Part shown: piece by piece, positions 25,790 to 32,656 of the stretch
How positions within the stretch are numbered: position 1 is the stretch's first letter
Layout of the letters: each line of letters opens with the position of its first letter
DNA from: an uncultured Bacteroidales bacterium
Lineage (GTDB): Bacteria; Bacteroidota; Bacteroidia; Bacteroidales; Bacteroidaceae
Assembly: GCA_902779165.1 (NCBI GenBank)
Contig: CACZAN010000002.1
Span: 56,221-120,220, forward strand
DNA length: 64,000 bases
Direction of reading: 5' to 3'
Translations under genes and position numbers: made by a program
The notes under the pieces: model-generated
Seen by the model: only the letters and a program-made list of their open reading frames with translations
Told to the model about the DNA's origin: nothing
The model's database searches: none

Positions 25790-27040
25790 TTATTTTATCT
25801 CTAATCGCTCGTTGTCGCCGAAGGCTTCGTAGCCGCTGGTGATGACGCGTTCGCCGGGTTCCAGACCTTCGGTGACTTCGTAGTACTGCGGATTCTGGCG
25901 GCCGATGCGGATGGTGCGTCGGAAGGCGGTGTGTCCGTCTCTGCTGAGGACGTAAATCCAGGTGCCGCCGGTCTTCTGGAAGAAAGCGCCGCGAGGGATG
26001 AGCACTGCTTGTTCGGGCTGACCCAGTTCGAGGTTGAGGTAATAGGTCTGACCGCTGCGGATATTCGCGGGCCGCTCGTCTCGGAAGATGAAATCGGTGC
26101 GGAACTTGCCTTGTCGCACTTCGGGATAAACCTTGCGTACTGTCAATGAGAAGTTGGCGTCGCCACGAACGAAGTTAGCAGAGAGCCCTGCTCGCACTCG
26201 GTCTATGTAATGCTCATCGACTTGGGCTTCTATCTTATAATCGCTCAGGTCGTTGACCTGCCCGATCTTCTGTCCGGAGGTGACGCTCTGTCCGAGTTCC
26301 ACTTCTAAGAGTCCCAGTTCGCCGTCGATAGGCGCGCGTACCTCTAATTTATTCTTGCGCTCGCGCACGAGAACCACATTCGTCCGCATATTGGCGAGGT
26401 TGTCCTCCATCTGGTCCATCTGTACACTGCGGTAGATGCTGTCCTGCTGCAGGCGCTGAACGATAAGTCCCTGCTTGCGCTGCGCTAAGCGGTAGTCTTC
26501 TTCGCTCTGGAGATACACTTCGCGGCTGATAAGTCGCTCGTTGTAGAGTCGCTCGTTCTGGCGGAAGGTACGCAGCTTGCGCTCGGTGTCCATGGCGAGC
26601 TGTGCCTGTTCGAGCTGGTTGTTGAGGCGGTCCTGCTGCATGGATACCTGGGTGTTGCGCAGCAGGTTCTGCTTCTCGGCCAGTTCTGCCTCTGCGTTGA
26701 GGATTTGCAGGTCGAGACCGCTGTTGCGCAGTCGGATGATGACATCACCCTTGCGCACCATAGTTCCTTCTTCGGCTACGCGCTCTGTGACGATGCCGCC
26801 TTCCTCGGGCGAGAGCTGCACCACCTGAATCGGCACCACTTGTCCGCTCAGCCTCACGTAGTCTTTGAACTCTGCGAGGCGGACGTCACTAATAGTGATG
26901 TCTTCGGCGCTGACGCGAAGGGTGGATGCATGGTTGCCAAGGATCAGCCAGGCGATGATGAGAATTATTACCATGCCAGCGGCGAGGTAGGGGATGTGCT
27001 TGCGCTGCAAGCCTTTCGGGGGTGTGATGGGTTTATCCAT
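25790..27040 (-). CDS. HlyD/MacA-type periplasmic adaptor of an efflux system
   Basis: A 416-residue membrane-fusion protein. It has one N-terminal TM (residues about 18-37, YLAAGMVIILIIAWLIL), a biotinyl-lipoyl-like half (VQLSPEEGGIVTERVAEEGT), a long coiled-coil hairpin at about 110-240 with many Gln/Glu/Leu, the second lipoyl half (VRAPIDGELGLLEVELGQSV) and a beta-barrel/proximal domain ending GLEPGERVITSGYEAFG. It bridges an inner-membrane pump and TolC. It is the second gene after TolC (52-bp gap). No pump gene is adjacent. The MacB-like ATPase and permeases at 5-14 kb are candidates. Confidence 0.92.
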   Translation of the reverse strand: MDKPITPPKGLQRKHIPYLAAGMVIILIIAWLILGNHASTLRVSAEDITISDVRLAEFKDYVRLSGQVVPIQVVQLSPEEGGIVTERVAEEGTMVRKGDVIIRLRNSGLDLQILNAEAELAEKQNLLRNTQVSMQQDRLNNQLEQAQLAMDTERKLRTFRQNERLYNERLISREVYLQSEEDYRLAQRKQGLIVQRLQQDSIYRSVQMDQMEDNLANMRTNVVLVRERKNKLEVRAPIDGELGLLEVELGQSVTSGQKIGQVNDLSDYKIEAQVDEHYIDRVRAGLSANFVRGDANFSLTVRKVYPEVRQGKFRTDFIFRDERPANIRSGQTYYLNLELGQPEQAVLIPRGAFFQKTGGTWIYVLSRDGHTAFRRTIRIGRQNPQYYEVTEGLEPGERVITSGYEAFGDNERLEIK

Positions 27041-27065
27041 AGGGGAAACGGCTGGAGCCGTAGTT

Positions 27066-27108
27066 TAAAGATTAATGTTTAAGGTTTAAAGTTTAAGGTT
27101 TAAGTCCG
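27066..27108. repeat. TTTAAGG-type tandem repeat between adaptor and TolC genes
   Basis: GTTTAAGG/TTTAAAG units recur about four times in the short gap within the operon. The same motif appears in frame in the GH3 gene near 32955. Confidence 0.7.
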
Positions 27109-28460
27109 ATCTCCACCAGGGGATGTCCGTTGTAATAGCGGCGCTGCATCTCCTTGATGCCTACCATCAGGCGGGATTGGAGCAGAGTGGCTCGACTTTG
27201 TAGTAGGGTGGCTGATGATGTTTGCAGGTCTATGGGGGAGGCCAATCCTTCGGTATATTGCTGCCGCACGAGTTCGTAGGCAAGGCTGTCGGCAGCCACC
27301 TTCTGCTCGCCTTGTTCACTTTCCTTGCAATAGGCAGCAACGTCAAGCCGTGCCTGACGGCGCAGGACATCGAGTTCTGTCTGTTTGGCAGCATATTGCT
27401 CTTCGGCAATGAGCAGGTTGTTCTTTGCTCGCCGTAGGCTCATCATTGTGCCAAGACGATTGAAGAGCGGAATGGAAAGGTTGATGGAGACATATTCACC
27501 CAAGTTGTTTTTTAGCTGTTGACCGAACGAGGTTGCACTCGGATTGTTGAGGTTGCGGTAGTAAGAGGAATTGATGCCGGCAGAGAGGGAGAGGGTGGGG
27601 AAGAGTGAGGCCCGGGTGGCATGCAAGTTGTGACGGGCTGACTGTAGGGAGTAGAATGATTGTAAAAGGAGTGCTGATGAACTGGCCTCCCCGTCTGGCT
27701 CTGTTCTCAAGGTAATAGGATGGAGTGTTGGCATAGGATTATCCATCGGCCAATTCATGACCTCCTTCAACTTCAACATACAGCTTTCCAATTGGTTCTC
27801 CTGTTTTGTCAGCATCAGTTCATCGGCTGCCTGTTGTGCCATTATCAGTGCTACGTCGGCAGGGCTTTTCAGCCCTTCTTCTTCCATGACCTTTGTTCGA
27901 TGAAGTATCATCTCACTCTCACGTAGTTTCTCTGTGGCGAGGTGCACGGATTCCTGGGCATAGATGACATCGATGAAAGCCTGATAGGTCTGTAGGGCCA
28001 CTTGGTCGCGATTGGCTTGCAGTGCATTTTTTTGCAACAGGACGTCGGCTCGTGCGGCACGCAGGGCGTGGACACGATAGAGGCCATCGAAGACGGGTAG
28101 TGATGCCGACAGGCCGTAACCATTATTAAAGGTACTCACGCTCGTGTACGTGTTTGTTTCTGGGTCGATGGCGCGTCCGAAATTCCATTGTATGCTTGTT
28201 GAGGCGTTGAGGCTGGGCAGGAAAGCCCCCACGGCTTGCAAATGTGTAGCCTTGGAGTTATCTAATCTGAGTTCCTGTTGTCTCAGGCTATGGCTGTGTA
28301 CTACCGCATATCGCATACAGTCTTCCACCGTCATGGCGAGTGCTGTTGTGTCGCTGGTAGCTTGACCTTGTATTCTAATACATAGTAATATACACTGCAA
28401 AAAGACAACCATGCGTCCGAAGAGGCCGGAATAAGCGTGTGACATAATGTAATTATACAT
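27093..28460 (-). CDS. TolC-family outer-membrane efflux protein
   Basis: A 455-residue protein (450 if the sixth-codon ATG is used). It has a signal-like N-terminus (MVVFLQCILLCIRIQGQA) and two OEP repeats rich in long amphipathic helices. Conserved pieces are the first repeat LPSLNASTSIQWNFGRAID and the second SLSAGINSSYYRN followed by ISLNLSIPLFNRLG-like sequence (here VSINLSIPLFNRLG). It forms the outer-membrane channel of a tripartite exporter and is the first gene of the TolC-HlyD operon, divergent from the response regulator gene. Confidence 0.9.
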   Translation of the reverse strand: MYNYIMSHAYSGLFGRMVVFLQCILLCIRIQGQATSDTTALAMTVEDCMRYAVVHSHSLRQQELRLDNSKATHLQAVGAFLPSLNASTSIQWNFGRAIDPETNTYTSVSTFNNGYGLSASLPVFDGLYRVHALRAARADVLLQKNALQANRDQVALQTYQAFIDVIYAQESVHLATEKLRESEMILHRTKVMEEEGLKSPADVALIMAQQAADELMLTKQENQLESCMLKLKEVMNWPMDNPMPTLHPITLRTEPDGEASSSALLLQSFYSLQSARHNLHATRASLFPTLSLSAGINSSYYRNLNNPSATSFGQQLKNNLGEYVSINLSIPLFNRLGTMMSLRRAKNNLLIAEEQYAAKQTELDVLRRQARLDVAAYCKESEQGEQKVAADSLAYELVRQQYTEGLASPIDLQTSSATLLQSRATLLQSRLMVGIKEMQRRYYNGHPLVEIGLKP

Positions 28461-28500
28461 ATTGGGATATCAGTTTAGTGTGTCGTTCTGAATCGCGGTG

Positions 28501-28508
28501 CAAAGTTA
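28501..28508 (-). promoter_or_regulatory. -7 promoter element (TAACTTTG) of the TolC-HlyD operon
   Basis: CAAAGTTA on the plus strand lies 41 bp before the TolC start at 28460. About 140 bp separate it from the opposite promoter of the regulator genes. An AT-rich stretch between them contains TAAAA and GTCTAAAAATTAGAC (a 15-bp palindrome at about 28571-28585) that may be an operator. Confidence 0.55.
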
Positions 28509-28570
28509 GGGCATTTCTCAAGATCCTGCAAGCTGTAGATTTAATAAAAGTAGACTTGCAGATGTAAAAT

Positions 28571-28585
28571 GTCTAAAAATTAGAC
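28571..28585. promoter_or_regulatory. Palindrome GTCTAAAAATTAGAC between divergent TolC and regulator promoters
   Basis: GTCTAA and TTAGAC arms are exact, with a 3-nt centre. Its place between two divergent promoters beside a Fis-type response regulator makes it a candidate operator. Confidence 0.4.
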
Positions 28586-28646
28586 ACTTTATTTGTCCGC
28601 ATAGCACTTTCATGTGCCGAAATTTGGCCATAAGTGTCGTTTTGCC

Positions 28647-28654
28647 TACCTTTG
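28647..28654 (+). promoter_or_regulatory. -7 promoter element (TACCTTTG) of the two-component operon
   Basis: TACCTTTG matches the phylum consensus and lies 18 bp before the ATG at 28673, fixing that start rather than one at 28634. Confidence 0.65.
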
Positions 28655-28672
28655 CGACAAAAAAGAAAAGAT

Positions 28673-29194
28673 ATGCACTACGGCACCATTATCATCTGCG
28701 ACGACAACACCAATATTCTGACCGCGCTTGGTTATGCATTAGAAGGCACGTTCGAGCGAATCATCAAGCTCTCGCGGCCTGATCAACTGCTTCCCACGAT
28801 GGCGGCAGAGGCCGTGGATATTGTGTTGTTAGATATGAATTTCTCAATGGGAATGAACAATGGTCTGGAAGGACTACAGTGGTTGAAGACGCTGCATGAG
28901 TGGCATCCGGATGTGCCCGTCGTGATGCTCACGGCTTACGGCGACGTGCCGCTGGCTGTGCGTGCGCTGAAGAGTGGCGCTGCCGACTTCATCACAAAGC
29001 CGTGGGACAATGATGAACTTATCAGTAAGCTTTCTGACGTACTGACAGCACAACATGAAGTGGCATCGTTAGACGAAGTGGAACAAGCACATATCCGACG
29101 AGCAGTGGATCGGGCTGATGGCAACCTGACCGTGGCGGCACGAATGTTGGGGGTCACACGCCAGACGCTATACAACAAACTTAACCGTAAATGA
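28673..29194 (+). CDS. Response regulator: receiver plus Fis-type HTH, no AAA+ domain
   Basis: A 173-residue regulator. The receiver has acidic pair Asp10-Asp11, phospho-acceptor Asp54 in VLLDMNF, Thr87 and Lys109 in TKP. The C-terminus (about 133-173) is a Fis-like HTH: AARMLGVTRQTLYNKL. NtrC-type regulators carry a sigma-54-activating ATPase between these parts. It is missing here, as in the ActR/RegA/PrrA group, so it probably acts without sigma-54. The stop overlaps the kinase start (ATGA). It probably controls the divergent TolC-HlyD operon. Confidence 0.92.
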   Translation: MHYGTIIICDDNTNILTALGYALEGTFERIIKLSRPDQLLPTMAAEAVDIVLLDMNFSMGMNNGLEGLQWLKTLHEWHPDVPVVMLTAYGDVPLAVRALKSGAADFITKPWDNDELISKLSDVLTAQHEVASLDEVEQAHIRRAVDRADGNLTVAARMLGVTRQTLYNKLNRK

Positions 29195-30039
29195 AAATCA
29201 TCCTCATCATATTAATAGCTTTACTTCTGGCATTAGCGGTGATGCTCTTTGTGCGCCATCAGCACAATCTGCGTCAACGGGCGTGGCTGATGCGTGAGGC
29301 CATCCGCAATCATGACTGGACATTCAGACTCAACACGAAAGGACTGACAAGTGGGGAACGGGCCATGCAGGAAACACTCAACGAATTGGGCGAAGCTATC
29401 CGGCAGCAGGTCAGTCAAGGTGAAGTGGAATCATGGGAGCGCCTGATGCGGGTGCTGACCCATGAAATCATGAATTCCACGGCACCTATTGCCAGTATTA
29501 GTCAGAGTCTGCTTCGACGCGACGATGTGAAGGGAACGGCACTGGAAGCGGGCATACAAAGCATCCATTCCACAGCCTCACGCCTGACGACTTTCGTGGA
29601 GAGTTACCGTCGGCTCTCTCAGTTGCAGAAGCCCGAGTTGCAGGACGTGAACCTCACGGTTTTCTTTAAGGAGATAGAACGTTTGTTCTCAAAGATAGAA
29701 TGGGACATTCTGCCATTCTGCGATGCCACGGTTCACGCCGATCCTGTACTTTTACAGCAGGTGGTGATGAATTTGGCGAAAAACGCCGTTGAAGCGGGAG
29801 CGAGGAAAATACAAGTGAAAAGAGAAAATGCTTCGCTTCTCATTTCAAATGATGGAGCCCCCATTCCTCCAGAAGTGCGTGAAAGCATCTTTGTCCCCTT
29901 CTTCACTACTAAACATGATGGCACGGGAATCGGCCTGTCTCTGAGTCGTCAGATCTTGGTGTGTCAAGGTGGACGGTTGGAATTGATGGAACACCCTCAA
30001 ACAGGCTACACCACCACCTTCTGCCTCATCATGCGGTAA
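29191..30039 (+). CDS. Small sensor histidine kinase
   Basis: A 282-residue kinase with a single N-terminal TM (residues 3-22) and almost no periplasmic part, so it may sense a membrane or cytoplasmic signal. The H box VLTHEIMNS has phospho-acceptor His91. The N box QQVVMNLAKNAVEAG, and the G boxes ISNDGAPIP and GTGIGLSLSRQ, are intact. Its C-terminus is very similar to the kinase remnant at 4666-4815. It forms a cognate pair with the overlapping response regulator. Confidence 0.93.
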   Translation: MKIILIILIALLLALAVMLFVRHQHNLRQRAWLMREAIRNHDWTFRLNTKGLTSGERAMQETLNELGEAIRQQVSQGEVESWERLMRVLTHEIMNSTAPIASISQSLLRRDDVKGTALEAGIQSIHSTASRLTTFVESYRRLSQLQKPELQDVNLTVFFKEIERLFSKIEWDILPFCDATVHADPVLLQQVVMNLAKNAVEAGARKIQVKRENASLLISNDGAPIPPEVRESIFVPFFTTKHDGTGIGLSLSRQILVCQGGRLELMEHPQTGYTTTFCLIMR

Positions 30040-30049
30040 GAAATAAAAA

Positions 30050-30077
30050 CCCCGCTGCATCGGTAATGCAGCAGGGT
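30050..30077 (-). terminator. Terminator of the DUF2807 gene, convergent with the kinase gene
   Basis: CCCGCTGCAT and ATGCAGCAGGG form a stem with one bulge. On the minus strand it is followed by GGTTTTTATTT. It lies between the stops at 30039 and 30110 and may serve both strands. Confidence 0.75.
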
Positions 30078-30109
30078 GGGAGGGGATGAGGGGGTGTTTG
30101 TGGATGGTG

Positions 30110-31072
30110 TCAGAACTGGTTGAGGTGAGTGGTGTCGATGTTTACAGCCACGCCGCTGCGGTCGATCTCCACCTGATCGGCAGTGCCGCTGAAGTTGGCC
30201 TTCGAGGCGCCGTCGCAGTTGGCATGGAGTTTCTTGCAGTTGACATCGGCATTGAGCTTCGAGGCTCCTGTACACACCGTGCGCAGGATGCCGCCCTTGA
30301 AGGTGAGTTCGCCCTTGCTGGCTCCGGCGAGTCCTATGTTCATGTCACCAGATACCTCTGCCGAGAGGGTGAGTTTCGAAGCACCGTTGACGCCAAAGGT
30401 GGCGCGCTCACCTTGAGTGAATTGTGGCAGGTGAACCTTGCTGGCACCGCTGATGTTGAAGCCTACGGTCTTGGCACTTAGGATGTCAATGTCTGTCTTG
30501 CTGGAACCCTGCACATCGACGTCGAGATGCTCGCAGGTGATTTTGTCGGCATCCACCTCAGAGACACCCATGACATGCAGATTCAGCGAGGTGCAGTCGA
30601 TCTCCTTTACCTCCATCTTCGACACCCCGCCGAGGCGCACGCTGAGTCTGTCGGAGTAGAGGCGTTTGCCCTTGAATTCGGATACGCCACCGAGGATGAT
30701 ATTCTGCAGGCAGGGCGCGGTAAGGTGAAGGATGAAGTTGTGCTCGCCGTCGGGCTGGTCTTTTTTCTTCACGTTGTTGAACTTCCTGCTGCTCTTGGCC
30801 TGTACCTTCAGGGTTCCGCCCTTGGAGGTCACTTCCATCAGGTCGAGCCAGTCGGTGCGGCCTGTCAGTTGAACTTTGTAGCTGTCGCCCTGCGTGTAGA
30901 TGACTTTCACGGCGTTACTCACATCGAGGTCGGTGAAGTCGCTGAGCGGGTAGGTGCGGGTGGAGAACTTAGACCCATCCCCATCCCTCCCTGCGAGGGA
31001 GGGAACTGTTACTTTTGCCAGTAGTATACCAGTTGCTGCGATTACAAGAAATAAAGCAAAAATTCTTTTCAT
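30110..31072 (-). CDS. DUF2807 / head-GIN-domain secreted protein
   Basis: A 320-residue secreted or membrane-anchored protein. After a leader (MKRIFALFLVIAATGILLA) it begins with VSNAVKVIYTQGDSYKVQL, the usual start of the GIN domain, and continues as a right-handed beta-helix with recurring G-[AV]-S-[KE] steps about every 20 residues (GGVSEFKG, GVSKMEVKE, GASKVHLPQ, GASKLTL, GASKGEL, GASKLNAD, GASKANF). The function is unknown. Such proteins often sit near ECF sigma/anti-sigma genes, as here. Residues about 20-34 (TVPSLAGRDGDG) are encoded by a CCTCCCT-AGGGAGG palindrome and look like a repeat insertion. Confidence 0.88.
   Translation of the reverse strand: MKRIFALFLVIAATGILLAKVTVPSLAGRDGDGSKFSTRTYPLSDFTDLDVSNAVKVIYTQGDSYKVQLTGRTDWLDLMEVTSKGGTLKVQAKSSRKFNNVKKKDQPDGEHNFILHLTAPCLQNIILGGVSEFKGKRLYSDRLSVRLGGVSKMEVKEIDCTSLNLHVMGVSEVDADKITCEHLDVDVQGSSKTDIDILSAKTVGFNISGASKVHLPQFTQGERATFGVNGASKLTLSAEVSGDMNIGLAGASKGELTFKGGILRTVCTGASKLNADVNCKKLHANCDGASKANFSGTADQVEIDRSGVAVNIDTTHLNQF
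30973..31010. repeat. Palindromic repeat inside the start of the DUF2807 gene
   Basis: CATCCCTCCCT and AGGGAGGGA arms with a short GCG loop are translated in frame directly after the signal peptide. The sequence resembles intergenic CTCCC/GGGAG repeats elsewhere in the window. Confidence 0.6.
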
Positions 31073-31126
31073 ACGTGGTTATTAGAATATTGAAATATTG
31101 ATAATTGAATATTGAAAAAATGAAAT

Positions 31127-31528
31127 TTACTTTTTCATTTTTATCACTACTGTCACCTTGCCGTCATGCCCCTGCATAGGTTGTTTGCCTGTGTATTGGA
31201 GCATGTAGATGCGGTCTTGTTTCTTGCCTTCCACTGCGAGGAGCAGGGTGTGATGGTCGTTGGCGTCGATGTTATGGGAGAAGCGTCCCGTAGTGCTCTC
31301 ATCCTCGAAGATGCCCTGACAGGCGTTGATGTCGATGCCGCGGGTGAGCTCGCGCACCTTGACGACGCGCACGACCTCATGGCTATTGGGGTCACGTTCT
31401 ACAACGCTGGTGAATTTACTTCGCCCGATGGTACTCTCGTTGTCCACGAATCGGTCGATGCGGTTCTGCGCCGAGGCGCTCACTGCGGCTGTCAGGCTGA
31501 TGAGCCAAAGAAGGATGTATCGTTTCAT
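31127..31528 (-). CDS. Small secreted protein (possibly DUF5024-like)
   Basis: A 133-residue protein from the ATG at 31528 with a clear signal peptide (MKRYILLWLISLTAAVSASA). The body is charged, without Cys, and ends in alternating hydrophobic residues with a lysine tail (KVTVVIKMKK). I do not recognise catalytic residues, and the family assignment is a guess. It follows the membrane protein gene by 21 bp in the sigma-factor operon. Confidence 0.7.
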   Translation of the reverse strand: MKRYILLWLISLTAAVSASAQNRIDRFVDNESTIGRSKFTSVVERDPNSHEVVRVVKVRELTRGIDINACQGIFEDESTTGRFSHNIDANDHHTLLLAVEGKKQDRIYMLQYTGKQPMQGHDGKVTVVIKMKK

Positions 31529-31549
31529 AGTAGTAAGTATTTTCAATTC

Positions 31550-31984
31550 TCAATTTTCACTAAGAATTCGTTGTACAATGGCCTGCATCTCCGGGTCGTC
31601 GGTGGCTTGGAGTATGGCGCGTTCTGTCTGTGAGGCGAAGTCGTCTGCCGGCACATTGGCTTCTGCCATCTGGGCCATTGCCAGTGCTTCGTTGATGTCT
31701 GCCTTTATTTGTCCGAGGTCGTCTATTCGCTGACCGTTGATAAACGTATAACTTCCTTCATAGAGCGCCAGCTCCTGCCTCTCTCTGACCTGCGGAGCGA
31801 TGAGGAGGAAGGCAATGGCCACGAAGGCAGCGGCGATGGCGAGAGAGATGAAAAGGAATTTGCTTTTCTCGTTTTTCATTCCCTGCTCTTTCTCCTCAGC
31901 TTCTAACCTGTCCACCAACGCACTCAGGCGTTGTTCCAGACCTTCGGGTATGGGTATCTCCTGGTTATTGTGTATTTCTTTCAT
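31550..31984 (-). CDS. Single-TM protein paired with the ECF sigma factor (possible anti-sigma factor)
   Basis: A 144-residue protein starting MKEIHNNQEIPIPEGLEQRL, whose ATG overlaps the sigma-factor stop (ATGA), implying translational coupling. Residues 1-40 are a cytoplasmic amphipathic helix, 43-63 a TM (FLFISLAIAAAFVAIAFLLI), the rest periplasmic and helical with acidic ends. Position and topology suggest an anti-sigma role, but no zinc-binding anti-sigma motif or FecR domain is seen. Confidence 0.75.
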   Translation of the reverse strand: MKEIHNNQEIPIPEGLEQRLSALVDRLEAEEKEQGMKNEKSKFLFISLAIAAAFVAIAFLLIAPQVRERQELALYEGSYTFINGQRIDDLGQIKADINEALAMAQMAEANVPADDFASQTERAILQATDDPEMQAIVQRILSEN

Positions 31985-32472
31985 CGTCGTAACAGTTGTT
32001 GAAGTTTCTTTTTTCCGCGACTCCACAGCACGCGCACGTTCACGGCGCTGAAGCCAGTCTCTTGTTCTATCTCACTGAGCGAACGGTCGTGCATGAGATG
32101 CAGTTCTGCCACTCGCTGCTGGTTTTCCGGAAGGTCGTGGATGGCTTGTTCCACCTGCTCCACGGCTTCTTTGGTTTCCAAAGCCGACGAGGCTGATGTT
32201 TCGCCTGCCACCCATAGGCTTTCTGCCGTTGTGTCGTCCTCTGCCAGTCTGCCGCGTCGCAGGCTGTCGATGCAAAGATTTCGCACCAGCGTCTGACAGT
32301 AAGCCCTCATGTCCTCATCCACCGGAAGGCGGTCGCGTTTCTGCCAAAGCTGGATGAAAGCTTCCTGTACTGCGTCCTCTGCGTCCTGCGGATTTCCGAG
32401 GAGGCCATAGGCCGTGCGATACATCGTTGCGCTCAGTGGCAGGAAGGTAGACTTGAATGTGGCAGCTGTCAT
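31981..32472 (-). CDS. ECF RNA polymerase sigma factor
   Basis: A 163-residue sigma-70-family factor. Region 2 has YGLLGNPQDAEDAVQEAFIQLW (the core-binding and -10-binding part) and region 4 has LPENQQRVAELHLMHDRSLSEIEQETG followed by NVRVLWSRGKKKL, the -35-binding HTH. It heads an operon with the TM protein and the two secreted proteins. No TAnnTTTG element is seen just upstream, consistent with control by another promoter type or self-regulation. Confidence 0.93.
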   Translation of the reverse strand: MTAATFKSTFLPLSATMYRTAYGLLGNPQDAEDAVQEAFIQLWQKRDRLPVDEDMRAYCQTLVRNLCIDSLRRGRLAEDDTTAESLWVAGETSASSALETKEAVEQVEQAIHDLPENQQRVAELHLMHDRSLSEIEQETGFSAVNVRVLWSRGKKKLQQLLRR

Positions 32473-32529
32473 CTTTTGGGGTCTTACATCTATATAAACG
32501 AGAAAAGGATGCGATTTGTTACATGAGAT

Positions 32530-32656
32530 ATTGAAAAAATTAAATATTGAAAATTGAAATATTGAAAATGAAAAGTTTAAAGGTTTAAGGGTCGAGCGTA
32601 AGAGATTTAAGGGTGGATGGCTAATTGATGATAGATAATAGTTAATAGATGATAGT
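32530..32656. repeat. AT-rich tandem micro-repeats between GH3 and sigma-factor genes
   Basis: ATATTGAAA/AAATTGAAA units (about 32526-32570), a TTTAAGG series and GATAGATAATAG-like units follow one another. No gene or stable stem is seen. Confidence 0.65.
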
